A stretch of 64,000 bases of DNA from Chaenocephalus aceratus (GCA_023974075.1 CM043788.1:20074496-20138495), one strand, 5' to 3'; shown: positions 20,623-33,571, counted from the first letter of the stretch. The notes: a model not told the origin generated them from the sequence alone. A program made the numbers and translations.

Positions 20623-23600
20623 GTAAAGTGTTTTGCAGTTTTATAATTCATAGTATATTAAATGTTTTCACTAATATAGGCTCTAATTACATTTCTAAAT
20701 GTACACTTAATATCTACGTTTTCTTCCTGCAGACCACAGTCCAAGAAGACAAACAAAACATCACTTTGGAAATAAAGAAAATTCTAGACGACCTTTCCAA
20801 AGATGGCCTGAAAGAATTTCATTTCTACGAATTCACTAAATCCACAAATCAATCGATTCCTAGAGGTAAACTAGAGGGAAAGGACACTAAGGACACTGCC
20901 AAGATAATGACTGACCACTATGGAAACTATGAGGCTGTACAAGTCACAAGACACATTCTACTCAACATCAATCAGCGCCCACTTGCTTGTGATCTGGAGA
21001 AGAAAACTGGTAAGACAACCAATGTAAAAAAGGTTTTCAAATAGTGAAGTAGCTTGACCTTTGGATAACTTCTTGGAGTTAGTTTCTTGCTGATTTTCAT
21101 TATTTTGTGATGATTTAAATCCTATGTAATACTACCTAGCACATACTGACTCACATATTACTACATTCTACAAATCCCAAAAACAGTGAACCAATACTGA
21201 GTTACCTTTGTATTAAAAGGCTGATATACTAGTTGTGTCAGGGTTTGGCAGGAAGTTGGATCCAAGGGCAGTCAAAAATGAAATGGCAGATAGATTTAAC
21301 GAAAAGCGATCTTATTTTGACAAAAAAGCTGATAAACAAATGTACAAACCGTGGAGCACGACGATTACCCACTCTCTTGCACTTGGTGACATGCTCCTTC
21401 ATTAAAATGAACACATACACTGTCATGCTTTCACAAAAAGTCACTAGAGCACAACATTCAGATCAATCCATGGCTGAAAAATGTCATCCTTCTTGATTAA
21501 TTTTTGTAAGAAACACTGTAGTGGAAATTAATTTCCACTACACACTTAATCACCTTCTGGTAAGAAAAGAACAAATACAAGCTTAAACCAAAGTCATCAT
21601 ATTTCCAGCTGGAAAGGACAGAGGTCCTGCACTAGTAGATAGTACCAGGATCTGACCCCGTTACACAGAAAAGCAATGTCATTTATACAGATGAGACACA
21701 GGAAGGAAGGCAATCCACATTACAGTCCTAAGTTGGGTGGGGGGGCAGACAGAAGGGGAAGCGCAGCATGTTAACTAGAAAATGCATTTCCTGCAGAAAA
21801 TGCGTGCGAATGCTGTAAACTGTGAACATTTATGGCTGAATTTAGTTGAAAATGCAGAAACAGCTGAATATGTTATTAGCTGAATGGTAGCTGCTTTTAG
21901 CTACAAAAATGCAGAAAATGCTTAATATTTAAAAGAAAAGGTTTAAAAAAGGTATAAACAACAACATGTATAGCCTTGATGTCCTGAAAAAGCTGAATAA
22001 TGTAATAGTTGAATAGTTTCTGCAGCTGAAAATAGGCTGAAGGAGTTAAATATCAGATGTAAGTAGTAGTGAATGAATTTGTATTAAGATGAGAAAATAA
22101 AGTAAAAAGGCTTGGGAAAGCAGCAGAATATTTGAACTGCAAACTTTTGAACTAACTTGATGGTGAATTATCTGTCGCCATGCCAACGGCATTTGATGAC
22201 ATCCCATAATACGCTTAGATGTGTTGATGGCTGCATCGTAACCAAACCTGTGAAGTTTTGGGCCGTTTGGAGCATTTTCACTGAAGTTATGAGAAAACCG
22301 TGTTTCATGTTGAGCATTGTTATTCCATGGCAACGGCATTTGAAGAAATCTCAAAACTTTCCCGTAGATGTCTTCACGGCTGGACTGTTAGCACACATGT
22401 GAAGTTTGAGCACTTTTTGAACATTTTCATAGGAGTTATACATTACATTAGGAGTTTACCTAAACAGCATTCGCACTAATAAAGATTCGAAGTACTATAG
22501 TGGAATGCTGCATTCGCACTAATTACAAGCCCCAACATCCATATGATAATCGCCTGACAATAGTCAGGGCGACACCCTTCTGTCTGACAACATTTTGTAG
22601 CCAGGAAACCTACATACATATTGAATCACTGTAAATTCCCATCATAATTTTCCAGTGACTACATTTTTTAAATGACTGACGCTTTCTATAAAATTCAACT
22701 AGTTACTGTATGAGTAAATTGTTTTAGGATTTACATTTTTTGAGAAAAAGCCAAGAGTATTCAGAGGCGGACTAACACATTGTTTGCTTTTTTCATAGGA
22801 TTTGATAACAATGAAAATGCTTGGTTTTGTAGACGTGTTTTGTTTCTATATTGAATAACAGATGTATTATACTGTTCATACAGGTCAACTGAAGCAGCAG
22901 AGCCATCTTTCAAAATCCCTTTTGAAGAAAGAAGCTAACCAGGGGGAGAAACTGAAGAATTTGTTAACTTGTGGTGGTAACTCACTAGACCAATATGACA
23001 GATTTGTTGTTGTTGTGAACAAGAGCAGTCCAGAACAAGTGCAGTATCTCCAGTTTCTGACTAAGCTGAAACTATTTTGTGTGCTAGACTTTGACCCCAA
23101 CTCTGTTGCTCCTGGGGGACTCTGTCATTCCTACAGAGAGTCAAGGTTAGCCAATCTGCATACTCCATCACAATATCAAGGAAAGACTGACTCAGTGATA
23201 AAGGACCTTAACCTCTGCAAGCAGACAAGCTGGATCTTCTGCAATGGCAGACATGACCTTGACAGCGACTTGAACAAGGAGTTAGACTATAAGAACTGGC
23301 TGAGGAAATCTTGCAGAGACGTAGAACAGTTGGTATCATTCATCTGCAACCACGAAGTTTTTCACCATGGAAGAAGTCTCATCATATTTCTCCTACTTTC
23401 ACCTGTGGTCACTGAGAAAGACCCAATCGTTGACATCTACAAATCATTCATAAAACACATCAAGGAGGAAAGCATCATCAATATTTGTGAATCTCAGAGC
23501 ACTTACCAGAAATGGAGGGAGCTGATACAGGAAAAGTGTGATTTCGACATTGAAGGTCTATCAATAAATGAACTAACCTTAAGTGAAATCAATGGTACTA

Positions 23601-26497
23601 TAATGGCACTGGGGCCATTCAATCAGTCATCTGGAAGGTTACTTCCCTCTTCTGGTTCCAGTGCCATTGCCTTGAAACAAAAGGATGAAGATTTCATTAC
23701 TGCTCTGGATATTTTGTGTCTGAATCAGTGTGAAAATACCTATGATGAAAACAGTGAAGCGTTCCAAGATTTTAGAAAGAACGTTGAGGAGGAATTCTTC
23801 AGAGGAGGCAAAGTAAAATGGTGGAACCTTTACTTCTGTGACAAAAACAAAGATAAGCCATTTATCAAGCGGGACAAGTATGACAATGTGAAGAAGATGA
23901 TCAGGTCTAACTTGAGAGATTCAAAGGACATGTGTGTTCTGCTCAATCTGTTTCACCAACCGGGCTGTGGAGGTACCACCTTAGCAATGCATGTGATGTG
24001 GGATCTCCGTCATGAGTTAAGATGCGCTGTGCTGAAAGACAACACAGTGCCAAAGACAGAAGTAGCCACTCAAGTCAAAAGACTCATGAAACTTGAAAGT
24101 GAGAAACCATCTCCAGTATTGCTGTTAGTGGATGATTCAACAGGAACCGAAAATCCTAACGACCTTGTGAGCTGCATACGTAAAGAAGTTAGTTTGAACA
24201 TTAATGTGGATGACGAACCAAACTGTAAAGTCATTATCCTTAACTGTGTTCGTTCCCATAGCCCAAAAGAGCAATTCAGAAAGCACAATCCAACAGAAAG
24301 TCAACATATAACGTCTTCATTGACACAAGAAGAGCAGAAGGACTTTGAAAAGAAACTCAAAGAGCTCAAAGAAACTCATGAAAAACCTGAAAGCTTTTAC
24401 AGCTTCATGATCATGAAAAGTAATTTTGATAAGAAATATATTGATGGTATTGCTCATAACACACTGGAGAACTTTGATTTCAGACAAAAGGAGGCCCGAA
24501 TGTTTGCCTTCTTAGCATTACTGAATACCTATGTTGCAGAATCCGAAATATCTCTCTCTCTTGCTGAAGAATTTTTGGGAATGAAAATGATACATTGGAG
24601 AGAGGACAGAGTACTGGACAGAATGAAGCCATATTCCAACTTTCTCATTGTACACAAGGTTGAAGACTGGGGAGGATATAAAGGAATCCGAATCCTTCAT
24701 CCGGCCATTGCATCTGCCTGTCTGGAAGAGTTAGAGAGAAGCTTCTCTTTAAAAGTGAGTGATATCACTATGGAGGTTCTTCACTGTGATCTCTTCTTCA
24801 GTGTTGGAGTTGCCAAACACAGATTCTCAATTCAAAAATTGGTAATTGAAAGGCAGCGCAGCAAAGATGAGAGAGGACTATTTTCATCTCTCATAGACAA
24901 AGTCCACAGTCAGGAAGGAAGGCAAACTGTCCAAGAAATATTTGTGAAAGCATCATCCAGGTTTGAAAAAAGTGCATCTATTCCTCAGGCCCTGGCAAGA
25001 TATTTGTACATCAACGAATCTGACTTCCCAGAGGCTCTGAAATGGGCAGAAAAGGCCAAGAACATCAAAGAAAACCCATACACATTCGACACAATTGGGC
25101 AGATTCACAAAAAACAATTAAAATCTAACAACAACAGAGAAAAGCAGGAAACATCACACAATCCAGAAGACTTAAACACAAACATAAAAATAGCGCAGAA
25201 TGCCATCAGAGCATTTCAAAGTGCTCAAAAGCTGGTAAACACAGAGGATGACCCTGAGGATAAAGCTGCTGCTGATGAGTCGGATGACTTTCCCAGAAAG
25301 TCATATAATGTTTACGGCTATGTGGGTGTGCTGGAAATTGCCTTCATAATCTTTGAGATATTGTGCAGATTGCCGTTCTTTGAGGAAAGAGATCCAATGA
25401 AGAAGAACTACTTCCAGAGTTACCTGCAAAAACGAATCCCAATCACCAGCGTGCATAAGGATGACAATAACATCAACAACAGATATGTGGAGATCATCAA
25501 AGAACATGAGCAGTTTCTCCTTGGTTTGAAAACTGAAGTTAAAGACACATTTGATTATCTTGACTGTTACTACACATATCTTAAAGCAAACGATTCCGAA
25601 TTTGATTCAAAGAATCGTTGGACCGTCAGTGGGTTTTTTAAAGACTTTGTAAATCTTTTTTGCACAGCAACTGATGAAATGCGAAAAGAACGACCAATCA
25701 ATCCTAATCTCAATTTGAAAATAGATATTGAAGAACGAAGATTGATTCTTGAAGTGAAACATGCAGATACATTCACAGGGATTCTTCAGCATTTGGACAA
25801 GACTGCCGAAGAGATTGAGGAGATCACAGCATGCTATGCATTCTTGCAACAAAAACAGCAGTTTTTCAATAAAAAACAACAGACAAAGGAAACTATCAAT
25901 TACATTATGTCGAAGATAGTTCTTTACCTTTTGAAACCAAAATCTAAGCATGTAAAGAGACTCAACCACCTCTCTGATCTGCTTTTGAAAACTCTGACGG
26001 ATGTAGGACTTGGGTATCCCTTCCCAGACCCATACTATCTGGCTTTGCTGCTGTTCTGGCCAAGTTCTACTCAGGAAAACCAAGAGATCGTGACATATGT
26101 GAAAGCAATACGAAGATCATCCTGCAAGAGGTTCTCATTGCTTCGAAATAGGAGCACAGTTGCCCACCTCTACTTAGGGAAAGAAGAGGGACTCAGTAGG
26201 CTTGTTTCCAAACCTCAACTAGATGAGAATTTTAAAGACATGCGACGTGACACCTTGGCACAACTTTGGCGGAATGGAAATATATTTAAAACACAGGCGA
26301 TTATCAAACGTCTTCATCGAGTCGTTGGAACCATTGAGCAAGGAGAGGTGTTCGCCAATTACAGAAACCTGAAAATCCCTGTGCGTCCAGCTCTCATTGC
26401 TGGTACAAGAAGTGGTTGCAGCACAGAAAAAGTTTCTTTCTACCTTGGCTTTGCTATTGATGGACCCCTTGCTTATGACATTCAGTATGAAAACTAG
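19897..26497 (+). CDS. SAMD9/SAMD9L-like protein: SAM-SAM-PYD-SIR2-STAND-OB
   Basis: Three coding exons (19897-20622, 20733-21009, 22884-26497) join in phase to 1538 residues. Residues 8-75 and 88-155 are two SAM domains (KWTEQDVHLWL; NWTKQQVTQWLL). A polar linker runs to 242. Residues 243-334 form a PYRIN-like death-fold domain. A SIR2-like region follows (TCGGNS, VLDFDPNS, KQTSWIFCNGR). The P-loop is HQPGCGGTT at 692-700 and the Walker B is LLLVDD ending at 752. Then comes a helical repeat region and a C-terminal OB-like domain (VSFYLGFAIDG). Family knowledge: SAMD9 and SAMD9L are interferon-linked, cytosolic antiviral and growth-restraining proteins that block translation through an AlbA-type tRNase domain. 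That domain is missing here, and the PYRIN-like exon occupies its place. An AATAAA lies at 26623-26628. Confidence 0.9.
20733..21009 (+). CDS. SAMD9-like coding exon 2 (PYRIN-like domain)
   Basis: 277 bp between CTGCAG and CTG|GTAAGA; in phase with both neighbours. The peptide has the PYRIN pattern: LDDLSKDGLKEFHFYEF, IPRGKLEGKD, YGNYEAVQVT, then ILLNINQRPLA. The exon encodes just this domain, as PYRIN exons of fish immune genes commonly do. Confidence 0.85.
21010..22883 (+). other. intron 3 of the SAMD9-like gene
   Basis: 1874 bp, AT-rich, with no exon-like open frame. Inspected for an AlbA/Schlafen-type domain; none is seen. It includes degenerate repeats of CTGAAAATGCAGAAA type near 21780-22040. 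Confidence 0.7.
22884..26497 (+). CDS. SAMD9-like coding exon 3 (SIR2-like, NTPase, helical, OB-like)
   Basis: The acceptor CATACAG|GTCAACTG is at 22883/22884 and the single exon reads 1203 further codons to TAG at 26495. It begins at the segment that follows the AlbA domain in SAMD9 relatives. P-loop codons are at 23960-23980. The exon is intact, with no stop or frameshift, which argues for selection. Confidence 0.92.
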
Positions 26498-26622
26498 GGT
26501 AAGGGACTGTAAATAACAAAGTGCAAATTGCCCAAGTGCAGCAAAAGTGCCAAGACAATTTTTAGGTTTGAAATATAGGCGTGACAGCCAGTGAAACACT
26601 GTGATGGATTCCAAACACACCA

Positions 26623-26628
26623 AATAAA
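26623..26628 (+). terminator. polyadenylation signal AATAAA of the SAMD9-like gene
   Basis: A canonical hexamer 126 bp after the stop codon, with GT-rich sequence following. It is the first AATAAA downstream of the stop. Confidence 0.6.
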
Positions 26629-26639
26629 AGCACATGAGC

Positions 26640-29600
26640 AAATTATAAACAAGACAGATTGAAGGTACACGTGCCAATCCTGTAGCTCATGCATATTTAA
26701 TTTTGTATTCACTTTGTGACATTTAAGCTTTTAAAAACATTTGTTGTCTATTTTATGATGAGTTTTTATTATCTTGTTTTTGTTGTTGCTTGTTTCAGGA
26801 GTGGCAAACTGTCTCATTTTCATTCCTACTCTCTCTTAATCTTATTTATTTAATCTTGTACAAACAAGTGCAACACAAGCACAGATGCATACATTTGCAT
26901 ACAGCATGACAAATATGTGTGACAGACAGTCATTCACTTTGCTGACATTTTAAATACACCCCATAAAGAAAACTGGTGCAACCGGTGAGACAGTTTGCAA
27001 TGTAAAAAAGCAATCCTGTTGCTCTAATAGCTTATGCATTTACTACTTTTTTTATTACCTCTTTTATTTTATCTTAATTTTACGTCATTTCATATTTAAA
27101 GTGTTATCTTTGCTCTTACTAGTTATCATTAAATGTGGCAGAGACAGATTTCACAGTCAAAAGGCGTTTTATGTCACATTAAGATAATATCATTACATTT
27201 CTTTAAACATTTATGTAATTTATAATGAGTTTTTTATATCTTTTAAGTCTGTTAAAGTTGTGGCAAAGTGTCTGTTGAAATGCAGAGTTAAATGCCTGGC
27301 CCTGCAGCTCTAGCTACAGTGCCCTTTCCCACCTATCTTGTTCAGATTGTTCAGTTCGATCAGAACCATTACAGGTGTGAAACCCACAAACAGTTGTGTA
27401 GTGGATTTGTAGTTTGTCACAATGTTGTTAAAACATTATTTTGTTTCCATAGGCAATTCTTTTCATTTTATTTTGTAATTTATACTTTGATTTATTTCTG
27501 TTATGTATTGTGTTGTACTTTATTTTACATTTGTGTTGCCTCTTGGATTTGTAGTGATTGGTAGGTCTACCTATTTGCTTGAACAGAGTTAATATGTAAT
27601 TGTTTTTAATGTATATTTTTTAGTGAGGCACAATCTGATCCACTTATTTTTTTCATTTAAATGTTGTCATTGAATTTGCTTTATTTTGTATCCAGTCACA
27701 TTTTGGAGGACATCTTTCTTTATGAAGGCTTAAAGTATCAAGGATTTATATTGGTGCCACTCAATTGGTTTGTGATTGGTATATTAACTTTGAGGTCAAA
27801 ATTATGAAAATGATTCTGAATGTAATATACTGTAATGTCAGTAAGAACACGTGAGTAGTTGATCAAAATGATAAAAACGTTTTATTTGACGTGTTTGTGA
27901 ATATTTACATTGTGCCATTAGTCAGAGCCACCCTAGTCAAAAAACTGGACATGCCACTGAAATGTATACAATCATAAACTTTGCATTGCAAACAATCATA
28001 TGTTGTGTATCTGTTTGTTTTTTGTAGAATTAAATAATTGTAACCCTGACTTAATTGTAACCCTGTCAACAGTTTATTACTGTGGGCTGTGATCAAGTTC
28101 TAAAATATACTTTACAGATCTAAGGCCATTAAGAATTCATTTAAATGTATAACCTCTATATTTATTCCTGCAGTCTTTGGAAAGTAATCAGTTGAGAGCG
28201 CGTGCAGCGGTCTGCTTGCGCACGGAGCAGGAGTTTGTGAGAGGGCTTAGAGTCAATTTATCTTCAAAATACAATTGATGTGTTTGCAAAATATATTTTT
28301 CTGTGCTCAAACTTTTTCAATTGCGCGCTCAATAACATTTTCGGCTTGTCATTTGCATCACGTGTATGCAGATCTGGAAAATGAGATGCAAGATGATATT
28401 AAATCAGACAATAATAAACAGTTACACCATCGTGAATCAAATACCGAACTAAGTAGAAGATCCCTGGACAAATCACAGACTCAGCCATGGGGCATATTGA
28501 GTCTGTGACCGAACTGAGTCTCACTGGAATATAAACGTTCTGCTCTTTGTTTAGGTTATTTATATATATTAATGCATTGTGTGTTTTGCGTATTATCAAT
28601 GTCATTTTTGTATATTATGTACTGCTCAAACAATTTAAAATAAAGTTTTCAAAAATAAAAGTAAACAGAAGGACAAATTACGTCTAAACTTACGCCGTTT
28701 TGCATTTCAATACTGTATATGCTCATCATGCAAAAATCGTATGTTTTATAATGGTGTATGCAAACATACTGCAGAGCTATGCTTAACCCACACACTAAAC
28801 ATGCAGGATTTGTACCCTTATCTGTGCAGTACGCATGGTGAATAATTTCAACCTGTTAGCCTATACAGCATTTAATATGACAAGCACTTGTAGGATATCA
28901 GTGTAACAGGAATTAAATTCAATGCAGACCTGTGAAGGCAGCCAGACGTTATCTGGTATTGTGCCCTCCATTTACATCGCAGACATCAAGGGCATTATGG
29001 ATCACTGGCCAGCAGTCTGCTCCTGTCTGAGGCACAATGATGTCTATTAAGCAGACAGCGTTTCAATCGGCAGCAACTGTGCGTGACCACAGTACACGAT
29101 CTGATTGATGCTTCATGAAGCCTACATGAAATTATGATATCAGGACAGAGAGTTTTTGCAAGTGCAAAGAAGTGCATGACTCAAGGGATAATATATTTGA
29201 GCACTTTACATTAAACACCAAACAGAAGGATTAAATGAAGGTTTTTTTCCGACAGCACAACATGTACACAAAACGTCACATCTTTTAGTTGCCTTGTAAC
29301 CCTGCAATTTTATGAGATTACGTCTAGGTTATCAGGGAAGGATGTTCCCAGTCCCTGCAAACGTTTATAGATGTGAGGTTTTTATCTTAACACCAACAAC
29401 TAAACATGCACTTCCTTCCTTGCCAACCTATCACATCAAAGCCAGGCATACTGTATCCAATCCAGCTGTGAGGTGAGAGCTCCCAGATGTTGCTGCTGCA
29501 TTGCTGTTATGTAAATGAGTGAAACTCAGAGATTACCCTGACAGTCACATGGGCAGGGCTGTTGGGATCATGGCTCACACTCAAACGCAGACATATAGCG

Positions 29601-31918
29601 GATTACCCACTGGATTTGCAGAGTAAAGCTGTCTTTTTAAGATGAGTTGGGACATTTCTGCTTTGACTGGATATAGTTGAAAAAAAAACACAAAATAGGC
29701 CTTGGCTATTGTATGTGAAAGATGAGTGGGATTGCAACACAAGATGTTGCAAACACTGTGTGCAGAGTCAGTGCCTCACTGCGCTGACTCATAGAGTAAC
29801 CTAAAGCATTTAAATCCTGGAAATAAATGTGTGTTGGTGGAGTTTGGCTCAGTTTCACTGTTTTGCCTGTTTAAAAAAATGCTTTAATAATGGGGTTGGG
29901 GTTCAAGTGGGGTTGAGTTGAGTCACTCAAGCATCGAGGCTGAGGTTCTTAATGTTTGTTTTAATATATACATTATGTATGTCTCTTGGAGCGTTTTGAC
30001 ATAGCATATTTTATACACTTGTAGAAATGTGTTGTGTTAAATAACAACACAAGATAAATCTATTACAAAGATAGGAGATACATTGCAACTGATATCAATT
30101 AATTTATTTGCAAAATGTACCTAAACATAATCCAAGGCGACTCGAAAGTGAAAAGGTCTGTACATTACACACACAACACACAGAAACACATACACACATA
30201 TCAAGAGTAGTTTGAACTGACATGTTTCTGTTGTTGAGATGTTTAAGATAATATACAATTTGTTTGATTAGAACGCTATTTAAAAATTATAATATTATTT
30301 ATTGAACTATAGATTTATACCATAATAATTTAAAGTAATGCATTTGAAAACACACCCCACTTGGCACTGACCCAACTTTGATATTCACTGCCTTATTGGG
30401 CAAATGAGAGGTTTGGAAATTATTCAAATACATTTGTGTGTTTACTTTTTCACAGGAGGCTCGATAAAGAGAAAAAAGCACTTTACTACTGGGCAGCTGC
30501 AGATATTGTGCACCAAATATAGCTGCTGAAACACACTGATTACGTACGATCATTACCATTTACTTTTCTTGCTATTGATCACTGCAGAATCCCTTCAGTG
30601 TTTTCAATCATATACAACAGAATCAATCAATTTAGAAAGCACGCAGTCTTGTCAAACCCTGCATGTTATTGAGACATGCTGACGTCATCCTCCCTTGCAT
30701 GGAATTATTTATTATACATTATTGACTGATTTGGAGGAACTGCAGCTACGCCTTGGAGAAGGGAGGGGACATGAATGGATTCATCACTGGAGAGAGCCAG
30801 TTACACAAGGATGACCTGACCTCACTTTATGTGAGATGCTTTACAATAGAAATTCTGGGAAAACAGGGGGGGGGGGACAGCCATGCTGAAAGTTTAAGGA
30901 GAAGAGTATACACATGCTTTATCCAGATAAAAAGTCATTTTTTGTAGTACCATTTTATTTTTTGTTCTATGTTTTTATAATGTTTCATCCTGAGAAAATG
31001 AGCAAGGGAATTCATGTGAAAGGAAAAGTTTGGTTGGGGCTTGCTGCAGGAGATGAAAAACAAATTCCCTCTGGCTTAAGATATCCAAAGCACATTCAGA
31101 GAGAGCAAATCCACTTTAAGTCTTCGCTCTATTGGCTTTATATCAAATAATATTCAACAACTTAAAAAAGTGCTTAGTATGCAATCTAAATATGACTCAG
31201 GGCCTTGCATTATCACTATTCGATGTATGCAGTATGATGTTTCCATTGCAGTGAACACTGCAATTCATTAGTGACACTGCAATACAGTATATATATATAT
31301 ATATATATATGTATATGTATATGATGAATCTTCAGGGCATTTCAGAACAGTATGAAGGAGACAAACGTTCACTTAACATTTATACTCATGTCTGATGAGA
31401 ATTTCTCATCTTCAGATGTTGTAATTACATGGCCAAACTACTTGCTTGGAGACCCACGGACAAAAAAAATTTACAGGGCTTCATTAGCGATTAGATATAT
31501 CATCAATATCAGATTATATAATGACGTTTATATAACTAGATTTGTTTTGCCCCTATGCAAGACATGGCCTCGATATACCTTTATCTCAGTGCAGAAATGT
31601 TTACATAAGAAAAGCACAGATGTCAATAATTGACATTGACATGAGATTTCAACATGGCACATTATTATCGCACCTAATTAAGTCATTTGAGATTTATAAG
31701 TACATATTTTTATATTACAGAACAAAATTGCAATTAAATGACCCAAACTGACTTATGGGCATTTGCTTGCCTATTTAGTTATCCAGCCTAATCTTAACCT
31801 ATAGTTAATATATCATGTCTATGGGTCATTCTACAGAAAAGGTGGAATCTGGGTGATACAAATCTACTGAAATATATTCCTTCTAAAAACATCTAAAACC
31901 TGTTAAATAGCAATAACT
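26640..31918. other. intergenic region, no supported gene
   Basis: About 5.3 kb of AT-rich sequence. Loosely similar stretches recur at about 26650-26800, 26990-27100 and 27180-27300 and may be an old tandem duplication. A (TA)n tract lies at 31287-31310. A short open frame at 28356-28508 looks faintly like an exon (see findings). No protein family was recognised. Confidence 0.5.
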
Positions 31919-32150
31919 AACTATAGGTTACTTACGTAACCCCACGCTAGGAGTAACATGAAGTGAGATGTCTCACTATGGGATGCGCCTCATCGCGGAG
32001 CAAACAGAAGCATCAATCTCATTACGCCAATCCTGATGGGCTGGTGATCTTGACGAATTGGGAATTCACCCCCTATAAGTAGCTTGCGCCACAACGCATG
32101 CGTCATTCAAAATAAGCACCTCTTCTCGCTTCACCATAGCAAGGAGGGCC
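31919..32150. repeat. DIRS left terminal inverted repeat
   Basis: It starts AACTATAGGTTACTTACG. From about 31966 it is the inverted copy of the right end (shared CACTATGGGATGCGCCTCAT and CGCATGCGTCATTCAA). Confidence 0.85.
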
Positions 32151-32161
32151 GTCTAGTGAGA

Positions 32162-32253
32162 CATCTCACTTCATGTTACTCTGAGGCCTGGGGTTACGTA
32201 AGTAACCTATAGTTCTCATTCATAACACTCCGTTTGATGTCTTACTATGGGAT
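32162..32253. repeat. DIRS internal complementary region
   Basis: Positions 32162-32213 are the reverse complement of the outermost left end (31919-31970), and 32211-32253 the reverse complement of the outermost right end (39935-39976). The two halves meet at CCTATAGTTCTCATTC, so the block spells the end-to-end circle junction. Confidence 0.85.
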
Positions 32254-32359
32254 ATTGTAGCTCCTGTATTGCCAGACGAGCTTATCTCGAAGATCGCCAA
32301 CCGATCAGAATTTTAACAGGTATGACTCCGACTCAACCAGGTGCCCAGCACTGCTTGAG

Positions 32360-32561
32360 TCATCCTGGGAGTAGAACGCCCAGACTGTTAAAAGGCGGAC
32401 ACAAATGAGCAGCGAGTAACAGCTCGCCGCTTGCACCAATGTCTTGAAAGGGAGACATCCTGAACAGAGCCCAGGATGCCGCCAGACCCTGAGTCAAGAG
32501 AAAAACTCGCGAACCCGAGGGTGCCTGCGAGCTCTGACTTGTACGGGCCCCACAGCAATTA
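32360..32561 (-). pseudogene. DIRS tyrosine recombinase, C-terminal part
   Basis: The open frame includes QGLAASWALFRMSPFQDIGAS, matching the C-terminal catalytic region of DIRS recombinases. Where the family has an HxxR box (RAHSTRG type), this copy reads RVFLLTQG, so histidine and arginine are lost. The segment expected to carry the tyrosine also looks altered. It is separated from the N-terminal part by the insertion at 32562-34165. Confidence 0.65.
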
Positions 32562-33241
32562 GGCTTGTTTGAGACAAGCAAGACCTGCGCAGACCTGCGC
32601 AGTTGCGATCAACGTCTTGCTAGTGCGTTGCATGATGGTTAGTCATCTTGTCCGACTTGCTCTGGAGGCCCGCCCACATGAGACTTTGAAATATCGCGGG
32701 ACAAAGACGCCCGCAGCCTTGAGAGCGAGGCGAGGCGAGTTGGCACAGTTGCTCTCCACGAGCTGCGGAAGCGAAATGCTTGATGGGAAACGGCTCGCTG
32801 GTATCTCGAGCTGAGCGCTCATTGGTGGTTTTTACCACGTGCTGCTGATGAAACTCTCCAATTGGCTGGCAAAAGTTTGTTGTTGTTTTGTGTCAGTTTT
32901 ACGTCGCCACATCCATTCCCATTTTTCGTCATTGTTCCACAATGTTTATCATCATGAAATTAATATCTATATATTTTATACTATACTGCTTACCGTTTTC
33001 ATACTTTATATATCTTAGCATATTCATACACACTGTTCATACTGCTCACAGGCTGCTAGTGTATATCTAGTGTATTCATACCCCACTGTTTATTCATCAT
33101 TCAATTCATTCTATATGTTATTCTGTAGATTGTGTACATTACTTTCCACTTCGCTGCTTGTTGCACCTGGTTAGAAGCTAAACTGCATTTCGTTGTCTCA
33201 GTACCTGTAATATGTGCAATAACAATAAAGTTTATCTTTAA

Positions 33242-33295
33242 GTTAAACCAAATCATTAAAATAAAATCTGTTGTAATGTAATGATTTGGTTTAAC
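33242..33295. repeat. 17-bp perfect hairpin
   Basis: The arm GTTAAACCAAATCATTA at 33242-33258 is exactly inverted at 33279-33295, with a 20-base spacer. It lies inside the TIR element. Confidence 0.85.
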
Positions 33296-33571
33296 CTTAT
33301 TTATTGAATACATCATTTAAAATGGCAAGATTAAATCAAATTACATCCATGTTGTACACATCATAAAGCTTAAAGTGGCAGCTAAAGAATGAACACAGCA
33401 GCAGGTCTGTTCAATTCATGCTCATGAAGCTTCATGTGTGCGGATCTGAAGGGACTGATCATTTGTAGCCTGTCCACCTATCAGTTTTGCAAACATTAAG
33501 AGGGAGGAGCATTTCTAATTATGGAACCCAGTCACTGGTGTGGTTCCTCATCATGACTGAATTAACAAACC

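Noticed and set aside
25607..26083. 158-residue minus-strand open frame
   Set aside because: Antisense shadow of the SAMD9-like exon.
27292..27564. 90-residue hydrophobic open frame
   Set aside because: AT-rich composition artefact with no splice context or recognisable motif.
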